Shown here: piece after piece, positions 15,676 to 23,488 of the stretch
How positions within the stretch are numbered: position 1 is the first letter of the stretch
Layout of the letters: every line of letters begins with the position of its first letter
Source of the DNA: Streptosporangium sp. NBC_01495
GTDB lineage: Bacteria > Actinomycetota > Actinomycetes > Streptosporangiales > Streptosporangiaceae
Assembly (NCBI RefSeq): GCF_036250735.1
Contig: NZ_CP109430.1
Span: 2,480,001 to 2,544,000 of the forward strand
Reading direction: 5' to 3'
Length of the DNA stretch: 64,000 nucleotides
Position numbers and translations under genes: made by a program
Notes under the pieces: model-generated
The model's database searches: none
Told to the model about the DNA's origin: nothing
What the model saw: the letters and a program-made list of their open reading frames with translations, nothing else

Positions 15676-16674
15676 TCAGGCACCGTTCATGTCGTTCGAG
15701 GGCTCGCCGGCCCCGCCGGTCTCTTCGCTCTCGCGCAGGCTGCGGCCGGTCAGCGCGAGGAACACGTCGTCCAGCGTGGGACGGGCGGTCTCGGCGGTCT
15801 CGACCTTCACGCCGGACGACTCCAGCGACCGGAGATACTCCGGCAGTGCCGCGCCCGCGTGGGGCACCCGCAGCCGCACCGTCGTCCCGTCGACGGTGAC
15901 CGCGCCGGGACCGGCGAGCCGCTCGGCGATCCCGGCGGCCCTCGCCGCCCCCGGCTCGTCGTGGACGGTGACCGTGACGCGGTCACCGGCGAGGTCGCTC
16001 TTCAGCCGCTCGGCCGTTCCGTCGGCGATGATTCGGCCGTGGTCGATGATCACTACCCGCTCGGCCATGCTGTCGGCCTCCTCCAGGTAGTGGGTGGTGA
16101 GGAAGAGGGTCGTGCCGTGCAGCTCGCGCAGCCGCAGGATGTGCTCCCAGATGTTGGCGCGGCTCTGCGGGTCGAGGCCGGTCGAGGGCTCGTCCAGGAA
16201 CAGCAGCTCGGGCCGGTGGATGAGTCCCAGGGCGATGTCGAGGCGGCGGCGCTGGCCGCCCGACAGGGTGCCGGGCTTGCGGGTGGCCAGCGACTCCAGG
16301 TCCAGCAGGCCGAGGATCTCGTCGGCCCGCCGGCGCGCCTCGGCCCGGCGGAGGCCGTAGCAGCGCGCCTGGGTCACCAGCTCGTCGCGGACGCGGAAGT
16401 TCTCGCCCGAGCCGTTCTTCTGGCCGACGTACCCGATGCGGGCGCGGACCCCCGCCGGATCCGACACGATGTCGCGGCCCGCGACGATCGCGGTTCCCGA
16501 CGTCGGCGGAAGCAGGGAGGTCAGCATGCGCAGGCTGGTGGACTTCCCGGCACCGTTGGGGCCGAGGAAGGCCACCAACTGGCCCGCCTCCACATCGATG
16601 TCGAGGCCGCGTACGGCGTCGACGCTTCCCTTTCTCACCTTGAATCGCCGGGTCAGCCCTCGGGCATGGATCAT
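15676..16674 (-). CDS. ABC transporter ATP-binding protein (DrrA-like)
   Basis: A 332-residue ATPase with Walker A GPNGAGKS, Q-loop IGYVGQKNGSGENFRV, signature LSGGQRRRLD, Walker B LLFLDEPSTGLD and a DrrA-like C-terminal domain ending RPTLDDVFLALTGRSLRE. ATG 16674 is chosen over an upstream extension because GAGGAGGGG lies 6-7 bases before it and the protein starts directly with the ABC fold (MIHARGLTRRF). It forms an operon with the DrrB-like permease and probably exports a hydrophobic or anthracycline-like compound. Confidence 0.9.
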   Translation of the reverse strand: MIHARGLTRRFKVRKGSVDAVRGLDIDVEAGQLVAFLGPNGAGKSTSLRMLTSLLPPTSGTAIVAGRDIVSDPAGVRARIGYVGQKNGSGENFRVRDELVTQARCYGLRRAEARRRADEILGLLDLESLATRKPGTLSGGQRRRLDIALGLIHRPELLFLDEPSTGLDPQSRANIWEHILRLRELHGTTLFLTTHYLEEADSMAERVVIIDHGRIIADGTAERLKSDLAGDRVTVTVHDEPGAARAAGIAERLAGPGAVTVDGTTVRLRVPHAGAALPEYLRSLESSGVKVETAETARPTLDDVFLALTGRSLRESEETGGAGEPSNDMNGA

Positions 16675-16978
16675 CGTCCCCTCCTCGGGGTGGGCGTGGG
16701 CGGTTGGTGGCATGCCGAAGAAACCCCTGGTCGGGGGCTCGGTTGGAGATGGTTCATCTTTGACCACGTAATCCGGGTTTGGCAAACGTGAAACGTACAT
16801 TCATGTTTCGCCTGACCTGCGGAAACGTGCTCTCGCGCGCCGTGCCGTACGACCCCGTCGGCCTACGCCCGCAACCGGTCCACCCGCGCTGACGTGGGCT
16901 TTCCCCGGATCTTGTGGAAGGGATGGAAAAAGTGCGGATTTTCCGCCGTGAGCCCGCCGGGCCCGGGACGGCCGGTGG
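16675..16978. promoter_or_regulatory. Promoter region of the DrrAB-like operon
   Basis: These 304 bases hold no convincing gene. An interrupted inverted repeat, GAAAC-N10-GTTTC (16790-16809), could be an operator for a TetR-like repressor encoded elsewhere. I could not place a confident -10/-35 pair. The rest, next to the DoxX stop, shows nothing I recognise. Confidence 0.3.
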
Positions 16979-17434
16979 TCAGTTCCCCCCGGAACGCACG
17001 GGGACGTCGACGTGACCGGGCTCCCCGGAGGCGTCGCGACGGCGCTGGAGCAGGCTGTCGAGCGCCCACGGGCCCGCGCCCAGTACGGCGATGAGCAGGA
17101 ACGACCAGCAGAACATCGCCGACGGCTCGCCACCGTTGCGCAGCGGCAGGAGATCCTGCGGCAGGTGCACCACGAAGAACGCGTACGCCATCGAACCGGA
17201 CGCGAGGATCGCCGCGGGACGGGTGAGGAGCCCGGCGAGAACGAGACCGCCGCATAGCACCTGGACGAGCGAGGCCCACCAGCCGGGCCAGGCCGCGAAG
17301 TCGACGGCCTGGCCGGTGGCGGGGTTGCCACCGAACACACCGAACATCGACGCCACGCCGTGGCAGAGGAAGAGGAAACCCGTCACCATGCGGAAGAGCG
17401 AGAGCACCGGCCCGTCGAATCGGTCGATCTTCAT
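16979..17434 (-). CDS. DoxX-family membrane protein
   Basis: A 151-residue protein with four hydrophobic helices and the DoxX-like pattern: LFRMVTGFLFLCHG near the start, GLLTRPAAILASGSMAYAFF in the middle, and a positively charged end. DoxX proteins are small membrane proteins, some of which form complexes with thiol-redox or superoxide-detoxifying enzymes. The ATG at 17434 has GGGGGA upstream. It stands alone; the ABC ATPase gene is on the same strand but 304 bases downstream. Confidence 0.8.
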   Translation of the reverse strand: MKIDRFDGPVLSLFRMVTGFLFLCHGVASMFGVFGGNPATGQAVDFAAWPGWWASLVQVLCGGLVLAGLLTRPAAILASGSMAYAFFVVHLPQDLLPLRNGGEPSAMFCWSFLLIAVLGAGPWALDSLLQRRRDASGEPGHVDVPVRSGGN

Positions 17435-17783
17435 GGAATCCCCCTGGTTTCACGATGCGAGGCCGGGTCCCACCTCAGCCTCGCATCGCCCCGGCCCGTG
17501 AACGCGGCCCCGCGCGCCTCCTGGTGATCCCCTGTCAAGATTTGGCGTCGCGCGGGGCACCCGGCACGGGAGGGCGGAGGCTCTCCCGGACCGGGCGGGG
17601 GGTGACGCTCGGGCCGGAGGTTCTCCCGGAAGGACGGACGTGGGGTGGCGCTCGCGGGATCCGTCGGTCAGGGCTCTTTCCGGGGGGTTTCCGAGGTGGG
17701 GGGCGGTGCTTGCGGGATCCGTCGGTCAGAGGTCTTTCCGGGGGGTTTCCGAGGTGGGGGGCGGTGCTCGCGGGACCCGCCGG
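17435..17783. other. Gene-free region with tandem repeats
   Basis: These 349 bases separate the DoxX start from the methyltransferase stop. The right half is the 58-bp tandem array annotated separately. Farther left, 17555-17650 contains more degenerate copies of a similar G-rich unit (TCTCCCGGA, GGTTCTCCCGGAAGGACG). No gene is supported. Confidence 0.5.
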
Positions 17784-17806
17784 TCAGAGGTCTTTCCAGG
17801 ACAGCG
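17654..17806. repeat. 58-bp tandem repeat, about 2.6 copies
   Basis: The copies begin at 17654, 17712 and 17770 with GCGGGATCCGTCGGTCAG or a close variant. The first two full copies differ at only about three positions. The third copy contains the stop codon and last codons of the methyltransferase gene (stop at 17784-17786). The array therefore seems to have grown by duplication of that gene's 3' end and spacer. Confidence 0.8.
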
Positions 17807-18956
17807 CGAGCGTGGTGTGGCGCTTGCGGATGAGCAGGCCGCCGTCAGGCGGGTCACCCCGATAGGCGTCGATGCGGAGCCCCGTCGTCATGGGCCGGTC
17901 CGCCATGTCCCACGCCTGGATGTGGGCGACCATCTCGCGCGCCAGCCGTACCCTGTCCGGCCCGTGACCGCGCGCGATGAGCGTCCCGTCCGGTGACGGC
18001 TCCAGCAGGCAGAGGTTGTCGCGCTCGACGATGCCGACGGCCATCCTGAACCCCGTCATGTCGAGCGGGGGCGAGGCCAGCCACCCGGGCCGCGCCTCCG
18101 AGATCGTGCACCAGCGGGGCTCGTGCACCGCCAGCCACAGGCTCAACCCGTCGAGGAGCTGGGAGAGGCTGACGCTGATCTCGGTGGACAGCTCGATCAC
18201 CGGCCCGTCGAGCGCCCCCAGCACGTCGCCGATCTCGCTCGGCTCGGGCAGCGAGATCGCCAGATCGGACTCCCGGTCCAGCACCAGGGTCGTCTCCGGT
18301 CCCGCGAAGGGGCCGCGCATCCGCATGAACCCGCAGGGCAGCACCGAGCGGCTCGTCCAGTGCCCGTTGTCCCGTTCCATCGCCACCGAGCGTTGCACCC
18401 CCCGCAGGTCCAGCGGGGCGACGAGGCGCCCGCCGGGCGCGAGCTGCTCCAGCCACGCCGGGGCGAGATCCCACACGCCGACGGTGGCGATCACCCGGTC
18501 GTAGGGCGCCTCCGGTGAGAACCCCTCGGCGCCGTCGGCGCACACCAGCCTCACCTCGGGGTGACCCGCGACCGCCAGGTGCTCCCTGGCCGGTGCCATC
18601 AGGTCGGAGTCGATGTCGACGCTCACGACCAGGCCCCCGGGGCCCACCAGATGGGCGAGCAGGGCGGCGTTGTAGCCCGTCCCCGTCCCGATCTCCAGCA
18701 CCCGCTGTCCCGGCTCCACGCCGAGCTGGTCGAGCATCAGAGCCATGATGGCCGGCTGGGAGGAGGAGCTGATCGGACGGCCGTCCGCGTCGCGCTTGGT
18801 CACGATCGCGTCGTCCTGGTAGACGTCCTCCGCCGCCAGTTCCGGCAGGAACACGTGGCGCGGCACCGCCCGCATCGCGCCGGCCACGGCCTCGCTGATC
18901 CCCCTCGTGCGTACCTGCGAGACCAGCTCTTCCCGTAACGCGTGCCACTCAGTCAT
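17784..18956 (-). CDS. Protein-L-isoaspartate O-methyltransferase-like enzyme
   Basis: A 390-residue protein. The first 200 residues are a SAM-dependent methyltransferase of the PIMT family: AVPRHVFLPE, the substrate-loop segment SSSSQPAIMALML, and SAM motif I VLEIGTGTGYNAALLA. The remaining 190 residues are an extension not found in the housekeeping repair enzyme. ATG 18956 has GGAGGT 8 bases upstream. PIMT homologs with similar extensions occur in peptide natural-product loci, where they modify aspartates of a precursor. No precursor or maturase gene is seen here, so damaged-protein repair or an unknown protein methylation is equally possible. Confidence 0.8.
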   Translation of the reverse strand: MTEWHALREELVSQVRTRGISEAVAGAMRAVPRHVFLPELAAEDVYQDDAIVTKRDADGRPISSSSQPAIMALMLDQLGVEPGQRVLEIGTGTGYNAALLAHLVGPGGLVVSVDIDSDLMAPAREHLAVAGHPEVRLVCADGAEGFSPEAPYDRVIATVGVWDLAPAWLEQLAPGGRLVAPLDLRGVQRSVAMERDNGHWTSRSVLPCGFMRMRGPFAGPETTLVLDRESDLAISLPEPSEIGDVLGALDGPVIELSTEISVSLSQLLDGLSLWLAVHEPRWCTISEARPGWLASPPLDMTGFRMAVGIVERDNLCLLEPSPDGTLIARGHGPDRVRLAREMVAHIQAWDMADRPMTTGLRIDAYRGDPPDGGLLIRKRHTTLALSWKDL

Positions 18957-19192
18957 CGCCGACCTCCGCGCCGTATGCGTAGTGCCCTGAGTTATATGCC
19001 CCCGCACATGTCGAACGTCCCCGTGGCGCGCCCTCGCCCGACGCTCCGTGCCGGAATCGGGCGGGAAAGCGCGCGGGTCCCGGGGGCCGTGACGGTACCC
19101 CTCATACGAGTGTCGCGCAACGTCCGGCACGGCCCGGAATTCCCGGCCCCCACTGACAGAAGATGTCAGGGGGATGGCTCTAACCTGCCGGT

Positions 19193-19648
19193 ATGAACAG
19201 CGATTTCGACTTCCTGCACGGCAGCTGGGACGTGGTCAACCGCAGGCTCCTCAAGCCTCTGAGCGGGAGCGACGAGTGGGAGGAGTTTCCCGGCACGTCC
19301 GTCTGTCACGGTTTCTTCGGCGGGGCCGGCATCTTCGACGAGATCGTCTTCCCCACGAAGGGGTTCAGCGGGGCGACGCTGCGGATCTTCGACACCGAGC
19401 GCGAGCTGTGGGGGATCTACTGGGTCAACAGCAGGTTCGGCACGCTCCAGGAGCCCGTCTTCGGCGCGTTCGCCGACGGCAGGGGCGTGTTCTACGGCGA
19501 CGACACCCACGAGGGCGCGCCCATCAGGGTGCGGTACGTGTGGTCGCAGATCACGCCGGTATCGGCCCTGTGGGAGCAGGCCTTCTCCACCGACGGGGAG
19601 GAGACCTGGGAGACCAACTGGACGATGGCCCACACCCGCCGCGCCTGA
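19193..19648 (+). CDS. DUF1579-like small protein
   Basis: A 151-residue protein that starts NSDFDFLHGSWDVVNRRL and ends ETNWTMAHTRR. The FDFLxGxW opening and Trp-ended strands suggest a small beta-barrel of the DUF1579/lipocalin-like kind. It has no signal peptide and no catalytic motif I recognise. It is a single-gene unit, divergent from the methyltransferase and followed by a hairpin terminator. The function is unknown. Confidence 0.6.
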   Translation: MNSDFDFLHGSWDVVNRRLLKPLSGSDEWEEFPGTSVCHGFFGGAGIFDEIVFPTKGFSGATLRIFDTERELWGIYWVNSRFGTLQEPVFGAFADGRGVFYGDDTHEGAPIRVRYVWSQITPVSALWEQAFSTDGEETWETNWTMAHTRRA

Positions 19649-19955
19649 CAGGCCGGCCCCGCCGGGACCCGGCGGCGACGCGGCCGGAGTGCGCCGGAGA
19701 CGGACCTCCGTGAGGCGCCCCTGCGGGGGACCGAGGGCGGCAGCGGACCGGGCGGCGGGTTCCGGGAACGCGGGGCCGTGCCGCACCGCGTTTCCGGCGG
19801 GGGGATCGGCGGGTCCGGGTGGGTGGAGGGCGGAATCGGCCGCCCTCCACCTCCGGCCCTGGGAGCGTGGGCCGCCGTCCGGCATTCGGGGGACGGAGCC
19901 GGACAGCCATGAATCTATGGGTCCACCAGAACGATGTATGCGTAGAAATGCATGC
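19649..19955. other. Gene-free GC-rich spacer
   Basis: About 300 bases with no supportable gene on either strand. The only clear structure is the 12-bp hairpin at 19822-19851. Confidence 0.5.
19822..19851 (+). terminator. Hairpin terminator candidate
   Basis: Perfect arms GGTGGAGGGCGG and CCGCCCTCCACC around a 6-base loop, 175 bases after the DUF1579-like gene and facing the VOC remnant. There is no T-tract, which is common in high-GC actinomycetes. Confidence 0.5.
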
Positions 19956-20100
19956 TTACTGCAGGCAGAACTCGTTGCCCTCCGGGTCGGTCATGACGGT
20001 CCAGTACTCGCCGTTCTCCTCCGCCGTGCGGACCTCGACGGCGCCCAGGGCGGCGAGCGACGGCGGGTCGTTGGCGTCGAAAGTGATCTGATCTCCATGG
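19956..20100 (-). pseudogene. VOC/glyoxalase-family protein, internally deleted remnant
   Basis: One frame on the minus strand reads DQITFDANDPPSLAA and then directly LGAVEVRTAEENGEYW and MTDPEGNEFCLQ-stop. The first piece is the usual N-terminus and the second the usual C-terminus of a short VOC-superfamily (glyoxalase-like) protein. The middle half of about 60 residues is missing and no start codon lies in frame. It is a collapsed gene, not a functional enzyme. Confidence 0.7.
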
Positions 20101-20105
20101 AGCCC

Positions 20106-21098
20106 CTATGCCCACTCGGCGAGGATTCTGGCCTCCTTCTCGGGATCGATGCCGTGCCCGCGGAACGACCGCTCCGCCGGGGGGACGTCGCGGAGCCACG
20201 CCCAGGTGTCGCGTACGGTCTCGGCGACCGGGCGGCAGGTCAGCCCGGCCGCGAAGGCCTTCGCCGACGACGCCAGCCAGACACCGGCGAACTCGGGACC
20301 GTCCGGGGCCCAGATCGGGAACTCCGTCCACGGCTGCACCTCCCGGTCGAGCAGGAACCGGTCGTCGGCCCAGACGAACTCGGCGTCCGAGCCGGTCACC
20401 GCGCGGCACTCGGCGAGCCAGCCGCCGTAGGTGACGTTGCCCGGCACCCCGCCGGCGAGGAACCGGTCGGCCTTCTCCGCCTCGATGCGGTCGAGGACGA
20501 ACGCGGCGAGGTCGCGCACGTCGATGACCTGCATCGCGCGGTCCGGGTCGCCCGGTGCCAGGACCCGCCCGCCCCGGGAGATCCGGTCCAGCCACCACGG
20601 CAGGCGGCCCACGTTCTCGTACGGGCCGAGGATGAGACCCGGCTGGATGATCAGAGCCTCGCCCTCGAAGCCCTCCTCCACCGCCCGCTCGCACCCCGCC
20701 TTGAGCACGCCGTAGTCGCCGTCCTCCGGCCCCGCGTCCGGGGCGCACTCGTATCGTGGCGAGCTCTCGTCGCACTTCTTCACGGGGAAGTCGGCGAGCG
20801 CCGAGATGCTCGAGATGTACGTGTAGACGCCCGCCCGGCCGCTGAGCCGGCGCACCGACTCGCCGACCACCCTCGGGATCCTGCCGAAGACGTCGATGAC
20901 GGCGTCCCACTCCCGGCCCTCCGCCAGGCGGTCCAGGTCGGCCGGCACCTCGCGGTCGCCCCTGACCGCCTCCACGCCCGGCAGGTCCACCCCGCTGCGG
21001 CCCCGGTTGAACGTCGTGACCTCGTGCCCGCGCCGCAGCGCCTCTTGGGTGATCGCCCGGCCGACGAAGACCGAACCACCGATGATCAGGATTCTCAT
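20106..21098 (-). CDS. NAD-dependent epimerase/dehydratase
   Basis: A 330-residue SDR-type Rossmann protein with N-terminal GGSVFVGRA motif and the segments DAVIDVFGRIPRVV, YISSISALAD, GLILGPYENVGRLPWWLDR and VIDVRDLAAFVLDR. It is paralogous to the transposon gene at 8823-9827 over its whole length. ATG 21098 is chosen because the nucleotide-binding motif begins at residue 7. It lies alone, 68 bases from the SulP-carbonic anhydrase stop on the same strand. The substrate is unknown. Confidence 0.85.
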   Translation of the reverse strand: MRILIIGGSVFVGRAITQEALRRGHEVTTFNRGRSGVDLPGVEAVRGDREVPADLDRLAEGREWDAVIDVFGRIPRVVGESVRRLSGRAGVYTYISSISALADFPVKKCDESSPRYECAPDAGPEDGDYGVLKAGCERAVEEGFEGEALIIQPGLILGPYENVGRLPWWLDRISRGGRVLAPGDPDRAMQVIDVRDLAAFVLDRIEAEKADRFLAGGVPGNVTYGGWLAECRAVTGSDAEFVWADDRFLLDREVQPWTEFPIWAPDGPEFAGVWLASSAKAFAAGLTCRPVAETVRDTWAWLRDVPPAERSFRGHGIDPEKEARILAEWA

Positions 21099-21166
21099 AG
21101 CGCCCCATCCTCGGCACCGGGCCGGTGCGTGGCTACGGGCTTTCACCCGTGGCGCAAGTCATCCGC

Positions 21167-23416
21167 TCAGAGCGGACGGCTCGCGATCGGGGGATGCTCC
21201 AGCAGGTGCACCCGGGCGGTGCCGATGTCGAAGTACAGGCCGACCAGCTCCAGGTGCCCGGCGCGGAACAGCCGGTCCACCTGCGGGTAGGTCCGCAGGT
21301 TCTCCAGTTGCTGGATCACGTTGACCCGGCAGAGGCGGTCCAGCGGCCCGTCGTCCTCACCGGCGCTCTCACCCGCGATGAACCGCGCCAGGGTGTGGTT
21401 GCCGTGGCGCATCCAGCGCCCGAACGCGGGCAGGCCCGCCGCCTGCTCACCCCCGCTGAGCAACGCGGCCATCGCCCCGCAGCCCGAGTGCCCGCAGACC
21501 GTGATGGTGCGGACGTTGAGCGAGCCCGTCGCGTACTCGATCGCCGCCGCCACCGAGTCGTCCGCCGGTACCGAACCCAGCCGGGGCACCAGGTTGCCGA
21601 TGTTGCGGACGGTGAACAGGTCGCCGGGACCGCTGGCGGTGATCAGGTTCGGCACGATGCGGGAGTCGGCGCAGGTGATGAAGAGATGGGAGGGCTCCTG
21701 CCCGCGGGCCATGTCGTGCAGGAGGGGACGGACCAGCGGCGCCGTACGCCGGTGGAACTCCCGCGCCCCGGCCAGCAGGTCGGGCACGGCGGGACTGTCG
21801 TCGCGGGGCGCGTGCCGGGCGGTGACCAGCGGCCGGCGGCCCGCCCGCTGCCCGTTCCGCCGGTGGGACCAGGGCAGCCACCACCGGTCGGGAGCGCGGG
21901 GCGGGGTCTTGGCGGGGAACATCCGGACCCCGCTGGCCGCCATGGAGTACCACTCGTCGTGGATCTCGTCGATGTCCACGGTCCCGCCGGAGCGCTCGTG
22001 CTCGTTGCGCCAGTCGTGGATCGCCTCGAAGGCCGCGTTGTCCATGAAGTCGATGTTCAGGTCGAGGTCGACCGCGGCTCCGGCGGGGATGGCCCGCAGC
22101 TCCGAGGTGAGCGTGGGCACCCCCAGGAAGGTCAGCGAGCCGCCGATCACCACGTGCCAGCGGCCGTCGGGCTCGGCCATGGCCCGCACGGTCACCCGGG
22201 TGAGGCGGCGCAGCGCGAACACCGCGGCGAGGCCGAGACCGACCAACACGCCCTCGGCGAGGCCGAGCAGCACCACCCCGGCCATCGTGACGACGTACAC
22301 CGGGACCTCGCTGTGGCCGCGCAGGTTGCGCAGATGCCCCATGTTGACCATCTGCACGCCGATGAAGACCAGCAGCGCGGCCAGCGCCTCCATCGGGATC
22401 AGCGCGATCATCCACCCCAGCCCGACCGCGAACAGCAGGATCCAGATCCCGTGCAGGACCGTGGACCAGCGGCTGCGGGCCCCGGCGCGGACGTTGGTGG
22501 TGCTGCGGACGATGACCCCGGCCACCGGCAGCCCGCCCAGCGCGCCGGTCACCACGTTGGCCACGCCCTGGCCGGTGAGCTCCCTGTCGAGGTCGGAGCG
22601 CCTGCCGTCGTGCAGCTTGTCGACGGCCACCGAGCAGAGCAACGACTCCACCCCGGCCAGCAGGGCCACGAGCAGCACCGCCCCGATGATCCCGTGCCAG
22701 TCGCCCTGGGGCCAGACGGGGCCGGCCCAGGAGTCCAGGCTGGCCGACAGGTCGATCCGGGTGACCTCCCAGCCGAGCGCCCAGGCGGTCACCGAGGAGG
22801 CGAGCAGGGCCGCCAGCGGCGCGGGGATGGTCCGCAACTGCTGCGGCAGGCGGGTCCAGGCGACCAGGACCGCGATGGTCAGCAGGCCGACGAAGACCGC
22901 GTGCGTGTGGTTGTGGATGATCTGCTGGGGCAGCTCGACCAGGTTCTCTATCGCGGAGCGCTGCGGGCTCCCGCCGAGCACCACGTGCAGCTGTGCGAGG
23001 GCGATCACCACACCCACCCCGGCCAGCATGCCGTGGACCACGGCGGGGGAGACCGCGAGCGCCGAGCGGGCGACCCGGCAGACGCCCAGCAGTAGCTGCA
23101 GCACCCCCGCGAGCAAAGTGATCATGCAGGTGGCCCGCCAGCCGTACGTCACCACGAGGTCGGCCACCACCAGGGAGAGCCCCGCCGCCGGTCCGCTCAC
23201 CTGGACGACGGAGCCGCCCAGGAGGCCCGCCACCACGCCGCCCACCACGCCGGCGATGAGGCCCGCCGCCAGTGGCGCTCCCGAGGCGACCGCGATGCCC
23301 AGTGAGAGGGGCAGGGCCACCAGGAAGACCACCAGGGAGGCGGGCAGGTCATGCCGCAGCACGGGGGCAATGCCACCCGCTGTCAGAACACCGTCGCTCT
23401 TCGTGTCCGTCTCCAT
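21167..23416 (-). CDS. SulP anion transporter fused to STAS and beta-carbonic anhydrase
   Basis: A 749-residue three-part protein. Residues about 20-420 form a SulP membrane domain with many helices and the motif GQGVANVVTGALGGLPVAG. Residues about 430-520 form a STAS-like domain (VDLDLNIDFMDNAAFEAIHDW). Residues about 560-740 form a beta-carbonic anhydrase with the zinc ligands and Asp-Arg dyad visible in LFITCADSRIVPNL and CGHSGCGAM. SulP proteins related to BicA take up bicarbonate. The attached anhydrase interconverts CO2 and bicarbonate at the inner membrane face. The stand-alone gene could support anaplerotic carbon supply or pH balance. Confidence 0.92.
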   Translation of the reverse strand: METDTKSDGVLTAGGIAPVLRHDLPASLVVFLVALPLSLGIAVASGAPLAAGLIAGVVGGVVAGLLGGSVVQVSGPAAGLSLVVADLVVTYGWRATCMITLLAGVLQLLLGVCRVARSALAVSPAVVHGMLAGVGVVIALAQLHVVLGGSPQRSAIENLVELPQQIIHNHTHAVFVGLLTIAVLVAWTRLPQQLRTIPAPLAALLASSVTAWALGWEVTRIDLSASLDSWAGPVWPQGDWHGIIGAVLLVALLAGVESLLCSVAVDKLHDGRRSDLDRELTGQGVANVVTGALGGLPVAGVIVRSTTNVRAGARSRWSTVLHGIWILLFAVGLGWMIALIPMEALAALLVFIGVQMVNMGHLRNLRGHSEVPVYVVTMAGVVLLGLAEGVLVGLGLAAVFALRRLTRVTVRAMAEPDGRWHVVIGGSLTFLGVPTLTSELRAIPAGAAVDLDLNIDFMDNAAFEAIHDWRNEHERSGGTVDIDEIHDEWYSMAASGVRMFPAKTPPRAPDRWWLPWSHRRNGQRAGRRPLVTARHAPRDDSPAVPDLLAGAREFHRRTAPLVRPLLHDMARGQEPSHLFITCADSRIVPNLITASGPGDLFTVRNIGNLVPRLGSVPADDSVAAAIEYATGSLNVRTITVCGHSGCGAMAALLSGGEQAAGLPAFGRWMRHGNHTLARFIAGESAGEDDGPLDRLCRVNVIQQLENLRTYPQVDRLFRAGHLELVGLYFDIGTARVHLLEHPPIASRPL

Positions 23417-23488
23417 GGGGCAGACCCTACGGTGCTGCCCCTCGCCACCCGGGCGTTTACCGGAGGCTTTTACGGAGGACGGAAAGAA

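Noticed and set aside
17455-17865. Plus-strand frames over the tandem repeats
   Set aside because: They consist of repeated G/R-rich segments made by the 58-bp array and run into the methyltransferase gene antisense; no ribosome site.
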